From positions 5,508,151-5,572,150 of the forward strand of contig CM072522.1 of NCBI GenBank assembly GCA_036898135.1: 64,000 nucleotides of DNA, written 5' to 3'. The DNA comes from Oncomelania hupensis. Its lineage: Eukaryota; Mollusca; Gastropoda; Littorinimorpha; Pomatiopsidae. The stretch's first letter is position 1. Every line of letters starts with the position of its first letter. Shown piece after piece: positions 51,428 to 62,415 of this stretch. Under the pieces are notes generated by a model. The model was not told the origin of the DNA. It worked only from the letters and a program-made list of their open reading frames with translations, and did no database searches. A program made the position numbers and the translations under genes.

Positions 51428-52129
51428 TTGATTGATTGATTGATTGTTGCTTTAGGTCCAGCGGACTCTTCCGAGCCAAATCAGGACCGGACAACCCCCA
51501 ATCCGCATAAAAGATCTGCCGAAACAACCCTAGTGGGAAAATTGAATGCCCTCCACCGGCCAGTCACTTTACAATAAAGACATCCCACGCAGGGGATGGC
51601 TGAGGCTTTACCCCAACTACTCGAACCCCCGGTTACAAAAAACATAATAGAATACAATCATTATAAATCATCAACAAAACACATACATATAAAATGCCTA
51701 TAGTGCTAAATAATACAATCATAGGAAGCCCTAGTGACCACCCGGCAGAAAGCGTCCAACACTCCCAAGCTGATCCAACAGACCTCATACACAAACAAGG
51801 AGTCTTGTCCAGGAAGATTTTTCAAGAAAAAAGGTAGGTCATTGATCTAGCGAAGAAGAAGATAGTATAGCAGAGTGATAGGACAGAGCAGGAATGGGAA
51901 AGAGTAAATGAGGAAGACAGCGACAGTGGGAATTTAAAGCACTAAATTTCCATAAAGTGGGGATACTATTTATACTGAAAACCCCCGGCACTCCAACGGG
52001 GGTACTGTTGCCGCAGTGAATCTGTCTTGCCTACAAAGGAAAGACAGGTTTTCAACTGGGGCTTTCACTTTTCCCTTTATAGGTTTGAACAATCTACAGT
52101 GGCAAGATTGCTCATGACCCCAAGGGGTA
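51428..52129 (-). mobile_element. 0.7-kb retroposon with CAAT tail, copy 2 (TSD GGAGGAGAGAGA)
   Basis: Flanked by an exact 12-bp GGAGGAGAGAGA at 51416-51427 and 52130-52141. Nearly identical to the copy at 21847-22551 over about 700 bp, with the same start and (CAAT)n tail. No ORF. Copy similarity indicates recent activity. Confidence 0.85.
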
Positions 52130-52512
52130 GGAGGAGAGAGAAGACGGAGAAGTAAACTGAGAAGAGAGAGAAAGAAACAAGGAAAGGAGAAGTAGAGGGA
52201 CATGTGAAAGAGAACACAAAAGAGAATACATAGACAGAGACAGGATTAACACAGGCACATTGGTCCATAATTCTCCGTGAGACTCTTACGCTAATTCTCT
52301 CTGTGGACGGTGACCGGGATTCTTTATGTGTTATTATGAGTGTGTGTAATTCATGGATTACTCCTACAAGAACGTGAGTACAGAACAAATTGTATTTATA
52401 TATATATTTATATATTCGTGGATGGATTGTACTTATGTAAATTTGTGTTGATTTGTTTTCTAGTAATAGAGGGGGTGTGACAACAGAACTTATCCTTGAG
52501 TGTTAGAGAAGT

Positions 52513-52959
52513 GTGAGACGGGAGGACACGCAAACTTATCCACGCACACATACACGCAATTCTTGTGATATAACCCCTCTCGTTACATCCGACGATGTTG
52601 ATGGCGATGCCGAGTGGAGTGATGTTGAAAATCATGAAAGGAGTGCATTTGAAAGTGAAGTAGGGCCAAGCGAATCGTTGCCATTTGATGCTAAGCCTTT
52701 GGATTATTTTTTGCTTTTGTTTTCCCAGGAGGTCTTTACGAAAATCAAAACAGAAACAGAAACTTATGCTCGCCAGCAAGGAGCTGCAGTGTTCACTACA
52801 AGTGTTGCTGAAATCAAAGCGTATCTTGGAATACTCTTCTTGATGGGTGTGATACAGCTTTCAAGCTACAGGCACTACTGGAGCAAAAATCCAGTCCTCA
52901 GGCAACCAGCCATTGCAAATATTTATTTATTATTTATTTATTTAATCGTTCTTATATAG
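52513..52959 (+). pseudogene. piggyBac transposase, N-terminal part of the DDE protein
   Basis: Frame encoding TSDDVDGDAEWSDVENHERS, then PLDYFLLLFSQEVFTKIKTE and VAEIKAYLGILFLMGVIQLS, YWSKNPVLRQPAIANI: the DDE_Tnp_1_7 start (F-x-x-x-F-x-x-E, Y-L-G-I-L). It breaks off at the SINE insertion at about 52921, where the last residues are read into the SINE tail. Confidence 0.85.
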
Positions 52960-53361
52960 CGCTTTTCCAGCTCAAGAGCTGCTCAAGGCGCTGGCCGATA
53001 CAGGATCTAACTCAAGCCGCCCGAGACGCCCACCCGCAGCCTTTGGGCGCATGGTCTGACGCCCGGACAATTGAGCACAATCCTGGGCAGCCAGGGATGG
53101 GGGAGAAGGACCTAGGTGCATGCTGGGTGTTTTCTTGTCACCGGCACTCACCCGTCTAGGGCATGAGCGTCAGGATCTTTAAAGTCCGTTATGATGGAAT
53201 GTATGCGACACAGACTCGGTTTATACTCTCATCCGAAGTAGTAGGAAAACAGGAGTAAAGTGTCTTTCCCAGGGACACAACACAATGGCCCGGCCAGGGC
53301 TCGAACCCGGGACCTTCAGATCCGCAAGCCGAAGCACTACCATTAGACCACAGTGCCTCCC
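52921..53361 (-). mobile_element. tRNA-derived SINE, copy 2, inserted in the piggyBac transposase
   Basis: On the minus strand the head GGAGGCACTGTGGTCTAATG contains an A box, and GGTTCGAGCCCT is a B box. The body includes GATCCTGACGCTCATGCCCT and ends GCGCTATATAAGAACG with a (TAAA)n tail at 52921-52944. Short ATAT flanks are possible target duplication. It lies exactly between two halves of a conserved transposase sequence (IAN and MSRNRYEV). Confidence 0.85.
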
Positions 53362-53366
53362 ATATC

Positions 53367-54542
53367 ATGAGCAGGAATAGGTATGAAGTGATCACACAGT
53401 ACTTTCATATAAATGATTCCACCACAAACCCACCGCGTACCGAACCGGGCCATGATAAGTTACACAAAGTGCGTCCAGTTCTTGACAATGCCAAGATGAA
53501 GTTTGCAAGACATTACAGACCACACAAAAACCTCTCAGTTGATGAAGCTATGGTGAATTTCAGAGGTCGCTGTTCCTTCCTACAATATGTCCCTTCCAAG
53601 CCTTGCAAGTGGGGCATCAAGGCTTGGGCCATTGCGGATGCTGAAAGCTTCTACCTGGTGGATTTCAACATTTACACTGGCAAGTCTGACATCAATGTGC
53701 AGGTCCCACTCAGTACCAGAGTTGTGTGTGAGCTTGTCAGACCTCTATACAAGTTTCATCATGTCTATTTTGACAATTTTTTCACTTCTGTCGACCTCCT
53801 TGAAACACTGCTGAGGCACAAGACCTACTCATGCGGCACTATAAGGCTAAATCGCAGAGGACTACCTGTTGCCATCAAGACCTGCAAACTGAAGAACTGA
53901 GAAATTAAGAAAATGCAGAAAGGAAAGCTTCTAGCTGTGACTTGGTGTGAGAAAAAGAGGCATGTCAGCTTGCTGTCAACAGCCAATGATGTGGGGAATG
54001 TGCAGCGTGTTCGACATGGCAACCGCGGACAGCCCGACCTCATCTACCCCAAGCCTCGAGCAATCCAAGAGTACACCAAAAACTACAATGCAGTGGACAT
54101 GAACGACCAGCTCCGCTCCTACTATGGCATTGCCAACAAAGCAAAGAAGTGGTGGAAATACCTATTTTGGTTCATTGCAGATGTCAGCATGATCAACGCA
54201 TACATTTTGCACCAAGAGGCACCAGGCGGACCCCGCCCTAAACGGCTGACATACCTGGATTTTCACCTTTCTGTTGCCACTGGCTTCATCAACGGCTTCT
54301 CATCAAGAAAGAGAAGCTCATCAGTGGTAACCCCTCCTCCTATCATCAAGAAGCCAGCTGCCCACGTGCCAACCAAAATTCAGACCCAACGCAGCCTCCG
54401 TACCTGTGTTGTCTGTGCTGATGGTCCTGACAGAACACCTGCTGGGAAGAAGATCCAAACATCCTGGGAGTGTGAACGCTGCAAAGTTTCTCTTTGCAAA
54501 GAGAAAGGCTGTTTTGCAAAATTCCACAATTTTGAGAATTGA
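53367..54542 (+). pseudogene. piggyBac transposase, catalytic and C-terminal part with one in-frame stop
   Basis: Starts MSRNRYEVITQYFHINDSTT and continues through LSVDEAMVNFRGRCSFLQYV (first Asp), VYFDNFFTSVDLLE (second Asp) and VDMNDQLRSYYGIANKAKKW (third Asp). It ends with a Cys-rich zinc-binding tail (CVVCADGPDRTPAGKK, CERCKVSLCKEKGCF). A TGA at 53898-53900 interrupts the same frame; otherwise it is open. Resembles PGBD4-type transposases. Inactive because of the stop and the SINE. Confidence 0.88.
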
Positions 54543-55559
54543 AATCTGACTGCTTCTGCATGTACAAAGTGCAAATGTTGATGCACACCTGTATATACGT
54601 TGCACACCTGTATGAACGTTTCTCACCTGTATATTGAGTTTTGTGACAATGCAAAGGAGTGAAAGCTTCAAGTCTAATAATAATTACAAGTGATTTCACT
54701 GTTCTGGACTATAACTGCTCTACATTACTTATGAACTGAATGACGTGCTGGAAAAAAACAGTCAGATGTTACCTGTGATTTGCTTCATCAATGCATCCCC
54801 ACAAGTAAGAGTGGGTGCCTGATTTGCAAGAGTTTTCTTGTCTGTGTTGACTGTGCACACATTCACATGCAATCCACACTGTCTTGTTGGTTTTGTTGTT
54901 TTATTAACATAGTCCATAAAATACCTGTAATTATGAATTAATTACAAGATTACAACAGGTAAAAATAGTACTAAAGTCAAAAATGGTTCTTTGGGTACAT
55001 AGAATAACCATTTTGTAAACATATCCTAAAGTGGCAGTAACAATCTTTCCTTTAACAGTTTCTGGTCATTCTTGTCCTGACAAGGGCGCAAGACCTTGGG
55101 TGATTCGAATCACACAAACACTGCCCTTACGAAAAATCGACTTTACTTTATCCTAAGATAACAGTCTTTTCGTCCAAAAAACGTCTGCTCTCAACAGCAA
55201 CCAACCTGACTCTGCTGGGCCAAAATCTACCCGGTTCACAGTACACGGTATCAAGCTAAACTCAGTATCCCAATTTCCCCGACTATGCATTATGCTCTAT
55301 GCGTAACCCACGTGAAAATCATACATACTTGGCTTACATACGCAGTAAAGAAATGCTGAAACAAACTTTGTACACTGTATCACTAGAGATGTGCAACTCT
55401 GCACGATATGTAACTACGGCACTACTACTATTACCGTGCATTGAAAACTCGTGTCGTCACACAAACAAAGATACACAACACAGGCCAACAGATTATATGA
55501 CCACACTTCAAAATCACATACAAACACTTATAATAAACAATATCAACCAATAAAATAAA
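54543..55559 (-). other. APC: APC intron, unassigned
   Basis: Contains a CACCTGTAT triplication near 54586-54632 directly after the transposase and otherwise AT-rich DNA with no recognised gene. Confidence 0.55.
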
Positions 55560-56054
55560 TACGTATATTTAACAAAAAAGCATTACAGTGAAAATCAAAT
55601 AATATCAAGCAGATGGGAACTACAAACAAATATAATGTTTTTACAATTGAACTCACAAGATAGTTGCATAATTGGTTGATATTAATGTAGCAGTGTTGAG
55701 AACTGTATGGATTGCTTGGTTATCATTCACGGGAGATTCGGAGATAAATCTAGCGATGGCTAGTTGGGTATTGTAAGTTCTTAGAACATTCAATGACGTA
55801 AGCGAGTGCGTCATTCTGGTGACGAGTTTTATTTTGATTGCGCCATTCTGAAACCTGTACCTTTCGACATTGTTGATAGATTATAAGAAGTGCTGTCTAC
55901 ATGTCTGGATGGTGTTTTTGGGAAGAGATTTTGTCTGCAATTGTTGCTGTTTGTCTCAACGATTCCTGCGTCGTTACTGAGTGAACGAATGGGTAACGAA
56001 TTTGATTTAAACAAGATTCAAGCATCGGGGCTGAATCAACCATTATGTGTAACA
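55560..56054 (+). mobile_element. Possible diverged LTR, copy C
   Basis: The last 50 bp (GATTCAAGCATCGGGGCTGA...GTGTAACA) match the 3' end of solo LTRs A and B, and there is a weaker resemblance upstream (TGACGTAAG, TTTGATTG). The 5' end could not be set and no 5-bp duplication was found. Confidence 0.4.
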
Positions 56055-56164
56055 TTTTGGTTCGTTTTCGCAGTTAAACCATTGGCTATGGCATAGATCA
56101 CAGCTTGACCCAAACCTTGCTACGGCGTAAATCACAGCTTGACCCATATATATATACATATATA
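56055..56164. repeat. 45-bp tandem duplication
   Basis: A segment ending AAATCACAGCTTGACCCA / TAGATCACAGCTTGACCCA is present twice (about 56080-56111 and 56120-56145), followed by a short TATATA run. Confidence 0.6.
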
Positions 56165-56507
56165 AAGGGGGTCCTCGGGTTACGACGTTGATCCGTTCGT
56201 TGGACGCGTCATAACCCGAATTTCATCGACTAACATAAAGAAAAATACCTGTACTGTACGTACAGTGCTATATACTGTACTGTAACTGTTAATGACATTT
56301 TAAAAAAGTATTAAAAAGAAGAGATAACAATTCCTTACGACATGAATTAAACTAGCTCACGTTTGTTAACATCGTTTACGACGCTAAACCATGTAAGACG
56401 GAACGATGCGTAATATTATTTATTATATTTTTATGGGGAGGAGCGTCGTAACCACGAAACAACATAAGTCAAGACCGGCATAACCAGAGGACTTACTGTA
56501 TCTATCT
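56165..56507. mobile_element. Tigger/pogo-type MITE, about 340 bp
   Basis: Left region GGTCCTCGGGTTACGACG and right region GACCGGCATAACCAGAGGAC followed by TTACTGTA form imperfect inverted ends of the CAGTAAGTCCTC-type with a TA flank. The interior has TACAGTGCTATATACTGTAC palindromes. Non-coding. Confidence 0.55.
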
Positions 56508-56746
56508 ATCTATCTATCTATAAATCCTTGAATATAATGCACACTTCTCAACAATGGCAAGGAAATGCAGGTCTAGAAAACTAGTAGTATTTGAATTTAG
56601 GTGGACTTCAATCTTTTTCTGTACCCAGATTTGATTGTCGATGTGATCTTCGAGCATGCAGTAGGCTGAAATAACAATCAATAAATCAACCAATTAATTA
56701 ATTGATGGATCAATCATATCATTCAATGAATCATAAAGGCACTCAC

Positions 56747-57118
56747 TCTACAGACCTGGTCGTCTGAGTGATCTTCAGCGTATCGCAGACTGAAGTCTGT
56801 GGGCTGATCATCCATCGAATCCAAGTCCGTTTCTGCATAGGCTGCAAATGATCCTTGGCTTTTCTGGCTTCCAAAACTTTGACCCTTTTGACCTGTGAAG
56901 CCTTGGCCAGAAGTGGGAACTTGTCTATGAGATGGGAGGTTTTGGTGAGGTAGAGGAGGGGGTGGGTGATGATGGGTAGCAGGGAAGGGGTGGGGTGCAG
57001 GGAACCGGTTGTGTGCAGCAGAGCCGGGAACCATATGATGAGCTGGAGTGGGAACCTGTGCCACATAGTTGTTGACCTTGACACTACCAGGATGACGAGG
57101 GGCATGGAACTGAGCCAC
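56747..57118 (-). CDS. APC: APC exon (2 of 16): 15-aa repeat
   Basis: Acceptor TTCTGTTTAG, donor TGTAGA|GTGAGT (a weaker in-frame CCAG|GTCTGT lies 9 nt earlier); 372 nt, phase 0 both ends. Encodes a His/Pro-rich start (HPFPATHHHPPPPLPHQNLP), a Gly/Gln/Ser-rich part, and ends AETDLDSMDDQPTDFSLRYA EDHSDDQ, a 15-aa beta-catenin-binding repeat with acidic residues on both sides. The 5' GTG is an internal Val, not a start. Confidence 0.92.
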
Positions 57119-58254
57119 CTAAACAGAAAATCAAGTAAAAATTTACTCACTGAATGAATGAATTAATAAAAGAAAGAAAGAAATAATTAATAAATAAATA
57201 TAGAATTCTTGTGAGAAATTAAACAACAATCATTGTGGTAAGGCCTTGGATAAGATGTCAAATTAAACAATAGACAACAATCACCCGTTCACCTGGTTAA
57301 GGTGATATGCGGTAGTGAAATTCAAGGGAAATAATGGTTGGGCTTAATGGGATTACCGAATTTCTGCGGCGGTCTTTTTTGGGGCTTTATTTGCATGATT
57401 GCTCTCCCCTGTGCAACATGGTTGCAGCCAGGACGTAGTGCGGAAGATTTGTCAGTGTGAAATAAAAATCAGATGTGACAAGTTTAGTGGAGGAGAATCA
57501 TCCATTAACTAATATGAAGAAATAGAAGATGTTCAAGATGAAAAGATCACTCACGTTTGTAATCTGCGTTAGTGAAATAGCTGCCTTTGTTCTTTCCTCT
57601 TTCCCACATGATTGTTCCCATTACACACCTAGGTATTTTGATTTTTGATCTGGCCAAAAGTTAATGCTAAGTTTTGTTTTCTTCATCTCCTCATCCATTC
57701 TTCTTTGACTAAGTTTGTATGTTTTTAACTGTTTCTCTATTTGAGCATTTTTGCTAGGTTCTTCTTCTTCCTCCTCCTCATCTACTACTACTACTAATAA
57801 TAATAATACAGAATTCTATCACGTGCTTTTTCTTCAATGGAACTCAAAGCGCTGCGATGTAAAGAAATCACTATTACAGAAGTCGGAATAGAAATCAATT
57901 TTTATTTTTGAAATTGTTATATTGACTGCATCCAATGCTATTACTAAAATGAGGGAGGAAACCAGAGTACCCAGAGAAAACCCTCGGTATCCTGAAAAGT
58001 CTAGTACCTCAGTCACGTAAGTTTGACCCACACCCTCCCATCCTTCATCATCATCATTATCATCTAGCAGTAAGCTTAATATTATCACTTCTAGTACTAC
58101 TAGAGGTGGTGGAATCGCAGTTGTTTTTTAGGCAGGCGCTAGAACCATTTGTGACTTTCAGAACATTTGTTCCTTATGGACATACCACCTTTAAATAGTA
58201 GAAATGGTAATTTCCTGCTCTGGTACTAGCACGTGTGATCTGCATCTACAGACT
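57119..58254 (-). other. APC: APC intron, unassigned
   Basis: AT-rich with GAAA and ACT repeats near 57165-57200 and 57780-57810. No gene recognised. Confidence 0.6.
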
Positions 58255-59691
58255 ACAGTACTCCCCAAATACCAAAAACAAATTCACATTCCCCACATTC
58301 CTCACAGAAGCCGAAGAACTGCTTGCACACCATATTACGCACACCTCAAACGTTGTCCTTATTGATGACTTCAACATTACATTTTGATCAGCCACAGAAC
58401 AATGACACAAAATAGACGATGGACCTTCTTGACTGTCATGATCTTAAGCAACACGCAAAACACATTATATTGGATCGTCATCCACGAGTCGACTGACCTG
58501 ATGTATCACATTCTACTGAATGACTACCTCAGATCTGATCCCTCTGCTGTTCTTTTCTTCTTAAAAGTAGCCAAGCCATCTAAACAAAAGAAATGCATAG
58601 TCCGTCGCAACCTCAAAGAAGTCAACATAGACACGTTTTGCTCAGAAGCATCCCGGCGACTTCTTTATTGTCCGCCTTTTTCGGATCCTGACTTTCACTA
58701 TGACTCCACTCTTTGCAAAATTCTTAATGAACACGCTCTCTCAAAAACAAAACTCATTGCAGACAGGCCATCTGCATCTTTGATGACATCTGAAGTAATG
58801 AATGCAAAACAATCAGGTCGCCGAGCAGAGAGGAAGTGGCAAACTCTAAGCTAGAGTGACAGATCTACAATAAGCACAAAGAACAAGTTCAGACAATCAT
58901 CACAAATGCCAAGCAATTACACTACAGTACCAAAATCTGGTAAACACCCTCTGCTAAAGCCCTCTTTTCCACCAAGCTGGTTAAATAAAATGACGAAACG
59001 TTGCTATTATGCTACGACTTACCGATGATATTATCGAGCAATTAAATGAACAAAATAAACCAGGGTTACTTATCACGTGGGTTATTCTCAAGCATTCTGT
59101 AATATTTCTAAAGGGTATTGTTGGTTTTCTTTATCGGTGGTTGATTCAGCCCCAATGCTTGAATCCTGATAAGTGTAAATCTACTTGGCAGCTCTTCTGC
59201 TCCTCCCTTGCCCAACAACATTGACCCTTCCAAACTCCCAACAAGATCCAAGCCATCCGTGACAAACTAGACACCATATCAAAGCTCTGACACTCCTCCT
59301 GCTTTTACAGGAACTTTCACACACTTCAAGCCTCTCCACGAACTGGCAAAAGTCATCAAAGAAACTACCTTAAAAACTTGTGATCTTCACCCTCTTCCTA
59401 CACAATTCTACTTTCTACCTGTACTTCCTTCTGTCCTTAAAATCATCAACAACTCTCTACAATCAGGCACAGTCCCAGACTCCTTCAAGACTGCTAAAGT
59501 CAAATCTCTTTTAAAGAAACCGTCACTTACCCTACCACACTCAGCAACTTCCGCCCCGTCTCAACTTATCCTTCATCTCCAAACTCCTTGAAAGAATAGT
59601 TCTGAATCAGCTTAACTCCCACCTTCTCTCCAACAACCTACTATCTCCACTTCAGTCAGCATAACACTGAAACTGCTCTTCTCAAAATAAC
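58255..59691 (+). mobile_element. L2/CR1-like LINE fragment, degraded
   Basis: Plus-strand remnants: an endonuclease piece (EAEELLAHHITHTSNVVLID near 58310), then at 58565-58850 VRRNLKEVNIDTFCSEASRR and DSTLCKILNEHALSKTKLIA, typical of the endonuclease-RT linker of L2/CR1. RT-start remnants (LSNFRPVSTYPSSPNSL-like, ISKLLERIVLNQLNSHL) follow near 59540-59640. Many stops and shifts. Cut at 59692 by RTE copy 4. Confidence 0.65.
59125..59185 (-). repeat. Short LTR-end fragment (hairpin block), copy D
   Basis: Reverse complement of the conserved 3' block of the solo LTRs (TTGATTCAGCCCCAATGCTT GAATCCTGATAAG). About 50 bp, without LTR body. Embedded in the L2-like LINE fragment. Confidence 0.6.
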
Positions 59692-59699
59692 TAATTATT

Positions 59700-60403
59700 G
59701 TTCTGAACCAGTTCCCGATGGCGCTGTTATGGAGGACTGCACTGGTAGCCGTGTCATACAGGCTTTTGATGACTTCAATAATTTTAGGGCTGATGTTGTA
59801 CACTTTTATTGTTGCCCATAGAGCTGCATGCCAGACTCGGTCAAACACCTTCTTGAAGTCTATGAACACATGATATAGATGTTGTTGGTGCTGTAGGTAT
59901 TTCTCACAGATTATTCTGAGGTTGAAAATCTGTTCAGTGGTACTTTGCCCTGCCCTGAATCCTGCCTGTTCTTCAGCTATGATTTGTTCAGCTTGGGGTT
60001 TCAACCTGTTGAGTATTATTTTCAGGAGGACCTTGTTGGGATGGCTGACGAGGCTGATGGTGCGGTAATTTTCACACTCTTGAAGGCTACCTTTTTCGGG
60101 AAGAGTGATGACAAGCGACTGGGTCCATGGTGTAGGCCACTACACACTCTGCCAGATCTTGTTACAGATAATGGTGAGGGCATCAATCATCGCTTCTCCT
60201 CCTGCTTGTAGCAGTTCCGTGGGTATGTTGTCCACTCCCGCTGACTTCCATTTCATCAGCGATTGCACTGCTGCCTCAACTGCTTCCCGGAAAATTGGGA
60301 GGATTTCTTCTTCTTCTCTGTTCTCGGGACATGCTAGAACTGATGGGTCTCCATTTGGTGTGTGGTTGTAAAGGTCAGAGCAGTACTCTGTCCATCTGTC
60401 CAA
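59700..60403 (-). pseudogene. RTE reverse transcriptase, N-terminal half
   Basis: Two frames: 60140-60403 (MDRWTEYCSDLYNHTPNGDP, LMKWKSAGVDNIPTELLQAG) and 59700-60004 (AEEQAGFRAGQSTTEQIFNL, FIDFKKVFDRVWHAALWATI). The catalytic FADD block is absent by truncation. Confidence 0.8.
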
Positions 60404-60409
60404 GACTTC

Positions 60410-61339
60410 TTATTCTTCTGTAAGGCATATGCCAGACTTGCTTTGGATCGTGGAGACTTTGGGCTGTTTAACACTTGTCAGCTGTTTCACAGTCTGGTAG
60501 GCCTTCTTGCTGTTGTTCTTGTTCAGACTGTTCTCTATTTCCTGGCATTGATCTTCTATCCAGTTCTCCTTTGCTGTGCGCATGCCTTTTCGGATGTCAT
60601 TGTTGATTTTTCGGTAGACATCAGCTCCCTGTGAGGTGTTCTTTTTCTTTTTTATCTCTCTTCGTTTATCACACAGATCCAAAAGTTCAGTTCAGGTGTG
60701 ATCTATGACTTCTTCTTTGGTCGGTGCTTGCCAAGGATCTCAGTGGCAGCATCTGTCACAGCTGAGTTGAAGGTGGTGGTCATGGTGTCGACATCTACTT
60801 CACCAGCCCCCAAAATGAGCATTGGGGCAAATTTCCCTCCAATTGTGGCCTGAAATAGTTCTGCCACCTCTGGGTCTTGCAGTTTGTCCAGGTCGAATTT
60901 CAGTCTAGTACACTTTGCTGTATTTACTCTCTTTAAGTGGAGCCGGAAAGACATCATCACGAGATCGTGGTCACTTCCGATGTCTGCTCCTGGAAAAGTG
61001 CGCGTCCTGCCAATGTTGATGCTTGATCTGAAGCGTTTCTTAACCACGATGTAGTCTATCTGGTTGTGATGCTCCCCGCCGGGATTGTGCCATGTCCATC
61101 GTCTGGAGTTTTTGTGGAGACCAGGAGTGTTTGCCAGTATCAGATTGTTGTATCTGGCATACTCCAAGAGTCTCAGACCCGTCATTTGTCTCCTTGTTGC
61201 AGTGGGGTCCACATGTGTCTCCCCAGTTGTGGTGCGCATCTTGGCCAACCTTGGCATTCAAGTCGCCTTGCACTATGACTATGTCCTTCTTCGGCACTTG
61301 GTCAAGGACAGCCTGTAGATTTTGATAAAAATCCTCCAC
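60410..61339 (-). pseudogene. RTE endonuclease and linker
   Basis: Endonuclease in two overlapping frames: 61040-61339 (VPKKDIVIVQGDLNAKVGQD) and 60703-61257 (NQIDYIVVKKRFRSSINIGR, GADIGSDHDLVMMSFRLHLK), with catalytic D/N and SDH motifs. A basic helical linker follows (60410-60682, AYQTVKQLTSVKQPKVSTIQ). One frameshift near 61250 and a stop between the parts. Confidence 0.82.
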
Positions 61340-61345
61340 TTTGCT

Positions 61346-61911
61346 GTCGTCATTAAAAAAAAGGGTGAGTAAAGGTGCTTGTTTCCTTATAAGCTGAATA
61401 GAGGTTGCCGTTACCTATTATTATTTGATTATCTATCTTTCTACTTCAAAATGAAAACATGACATGACTCTTTTCATGGAATGGAAAGGAAAAATCATAT
61501 TATTAACATATCAATAATTTTTAGTGTTTATCGAAATACTCTTTCAGCCGATATAACAAAAACATATATGGTGACTAGTTGTTTTCCATTTCTGATTCCC
61601 CTGATGATAAATATTTTTTAGGAAAAAACTCACAATTTTACTGTGCAACTGCCAGCTGCTGCATATGTCCTTAAAACCCGGGGAGGATGAAGCAGCAAGA
61701 GATGATGATCATGAGCTGCATTAAACTGGTCTGAGAAAAACGTCCTTAACCCCTCTCTTATCTACAACCCAGTTACAGGATGACTTACCTTTAAGGAAAA
61801 CAACACTAATCACTATTAAAATTACATTAAAAAATTAAAAACAAAATACAATAAAAATTATGGTGGATATATATAATATACGCACCGGAATGTGTCAACA
61901 TTTTACTTTGT
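61346..61911 (-). other. APC: APC intron, unassigned
   Basis: AT-rich, no recognised element. Confidence 0.6.
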
Positions 61912-62205
61912 GACGGAAAGAGCGCTATTTAAGGGGAAGGGTTCGGGTAAGGGATAGTTGCAGTTCTATCACTAGCCCTTGCCCTAACTCTTTCCGCTCT
62001 TTCCGTCCCAAAAACCCATCTGCCTTCTTGGATTCTTAAATTGTATGAAACCAAGTGAGGACGCTATCCGGCGTCAATAAACGGTTCGAAAATATTCCCA
62101 AACGGTTCGCAAAAGTCTCCTGACCTAGATACAACTAAGCGTGACCTAATTCGTCGCCTAGAGGGGACGAAAGTTCCTTTTTTCTCAAGTTTCTTTAAGT
62201 ACTTC
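61912..62205. mobile_element. Foldback MITE, partial second copy
   Basis: About 200 bp closely similar to the middle of the MITE at 50640-50830 (CTCTTTCCGTCCCAAAAACC, ACGCTATCCGGCGTCAATAA, CCTAGAGGGGACGAAA). The long arms are missing or altered. Confidence 0.7.
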
Positions 62206-62322
62206 GCGGCCTCCCGTAATGCGGCAACTTGCGATGTTGACACTTTCCGGGAGGCCGTATCACAACGGCCGTTGTACTAACGGTTGTGCAGGTTGACACA
62301 TTCCGGTAAATATGAGACTATA

Positions 62323-62324
<2 letters not shown>

Positions 62325-62412
<88 letters not shown>
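62325..62412. repeat. (TA)n microsatellite, 44 units, at an APC donor site
   Basis: Uninterrupted TA dinucleotides from 62325 to 62412. On the minus strand the exon ends ...CCACAG and the intron begins GTATATATA, so the repeat directly supplies the donor context. The Ile-Tyr frames are artefacts. Confidence 0.97.

Positions 62413-62413
<1 letters not shown>

Positions 62414-62415
<2 letters not shown>

Larger units (their letters stand above)
49278..54542 (+). mobile_element. piggyBac-like transposon, interrupted and broken
   Basis: Starts at TTAACTCTTAGCGTCC, with a subterminal repeat GCGGTAATGCGCGCC / GCGGTAATGCATGCC. An acidic leader frame (49535-49735) and, 2.8 kb later, a DDE-type transposase (52513-54542) lie on the same strand. 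The gap is occupied by a foldback MITE in a GAA tract and a retroposon. The right TTAA end was not found. That both coding parts belong to one element is inference. Confidence 0.55.
59692..61345 (-). mobile_element. RTE retrotransposon copy 4 (minus): endonuclease plus RT start
   Basis: Contains an endonuclease (60703-61339, with a frameshift at about 61250), linker (60410-60682) and RT first half (59692-60403) in several frames. It is 3'-truncated at the QQS-type region (FRT-T-I) near 59692 and 5'-truncated near 61345, so the FADD region is missing. Confidence 0.85.

Noticed and set aside
57555..57563. Possible 9-nt microexon (ITN) with CTAACGCAG acceptor and GTGAGT donor on the minus strand, in phase 0
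   Set aside because: The upstream tract is poor in pyrimidines, nine bases are too short to judge, and it encodes nothing APC-like. Would need a junction read.
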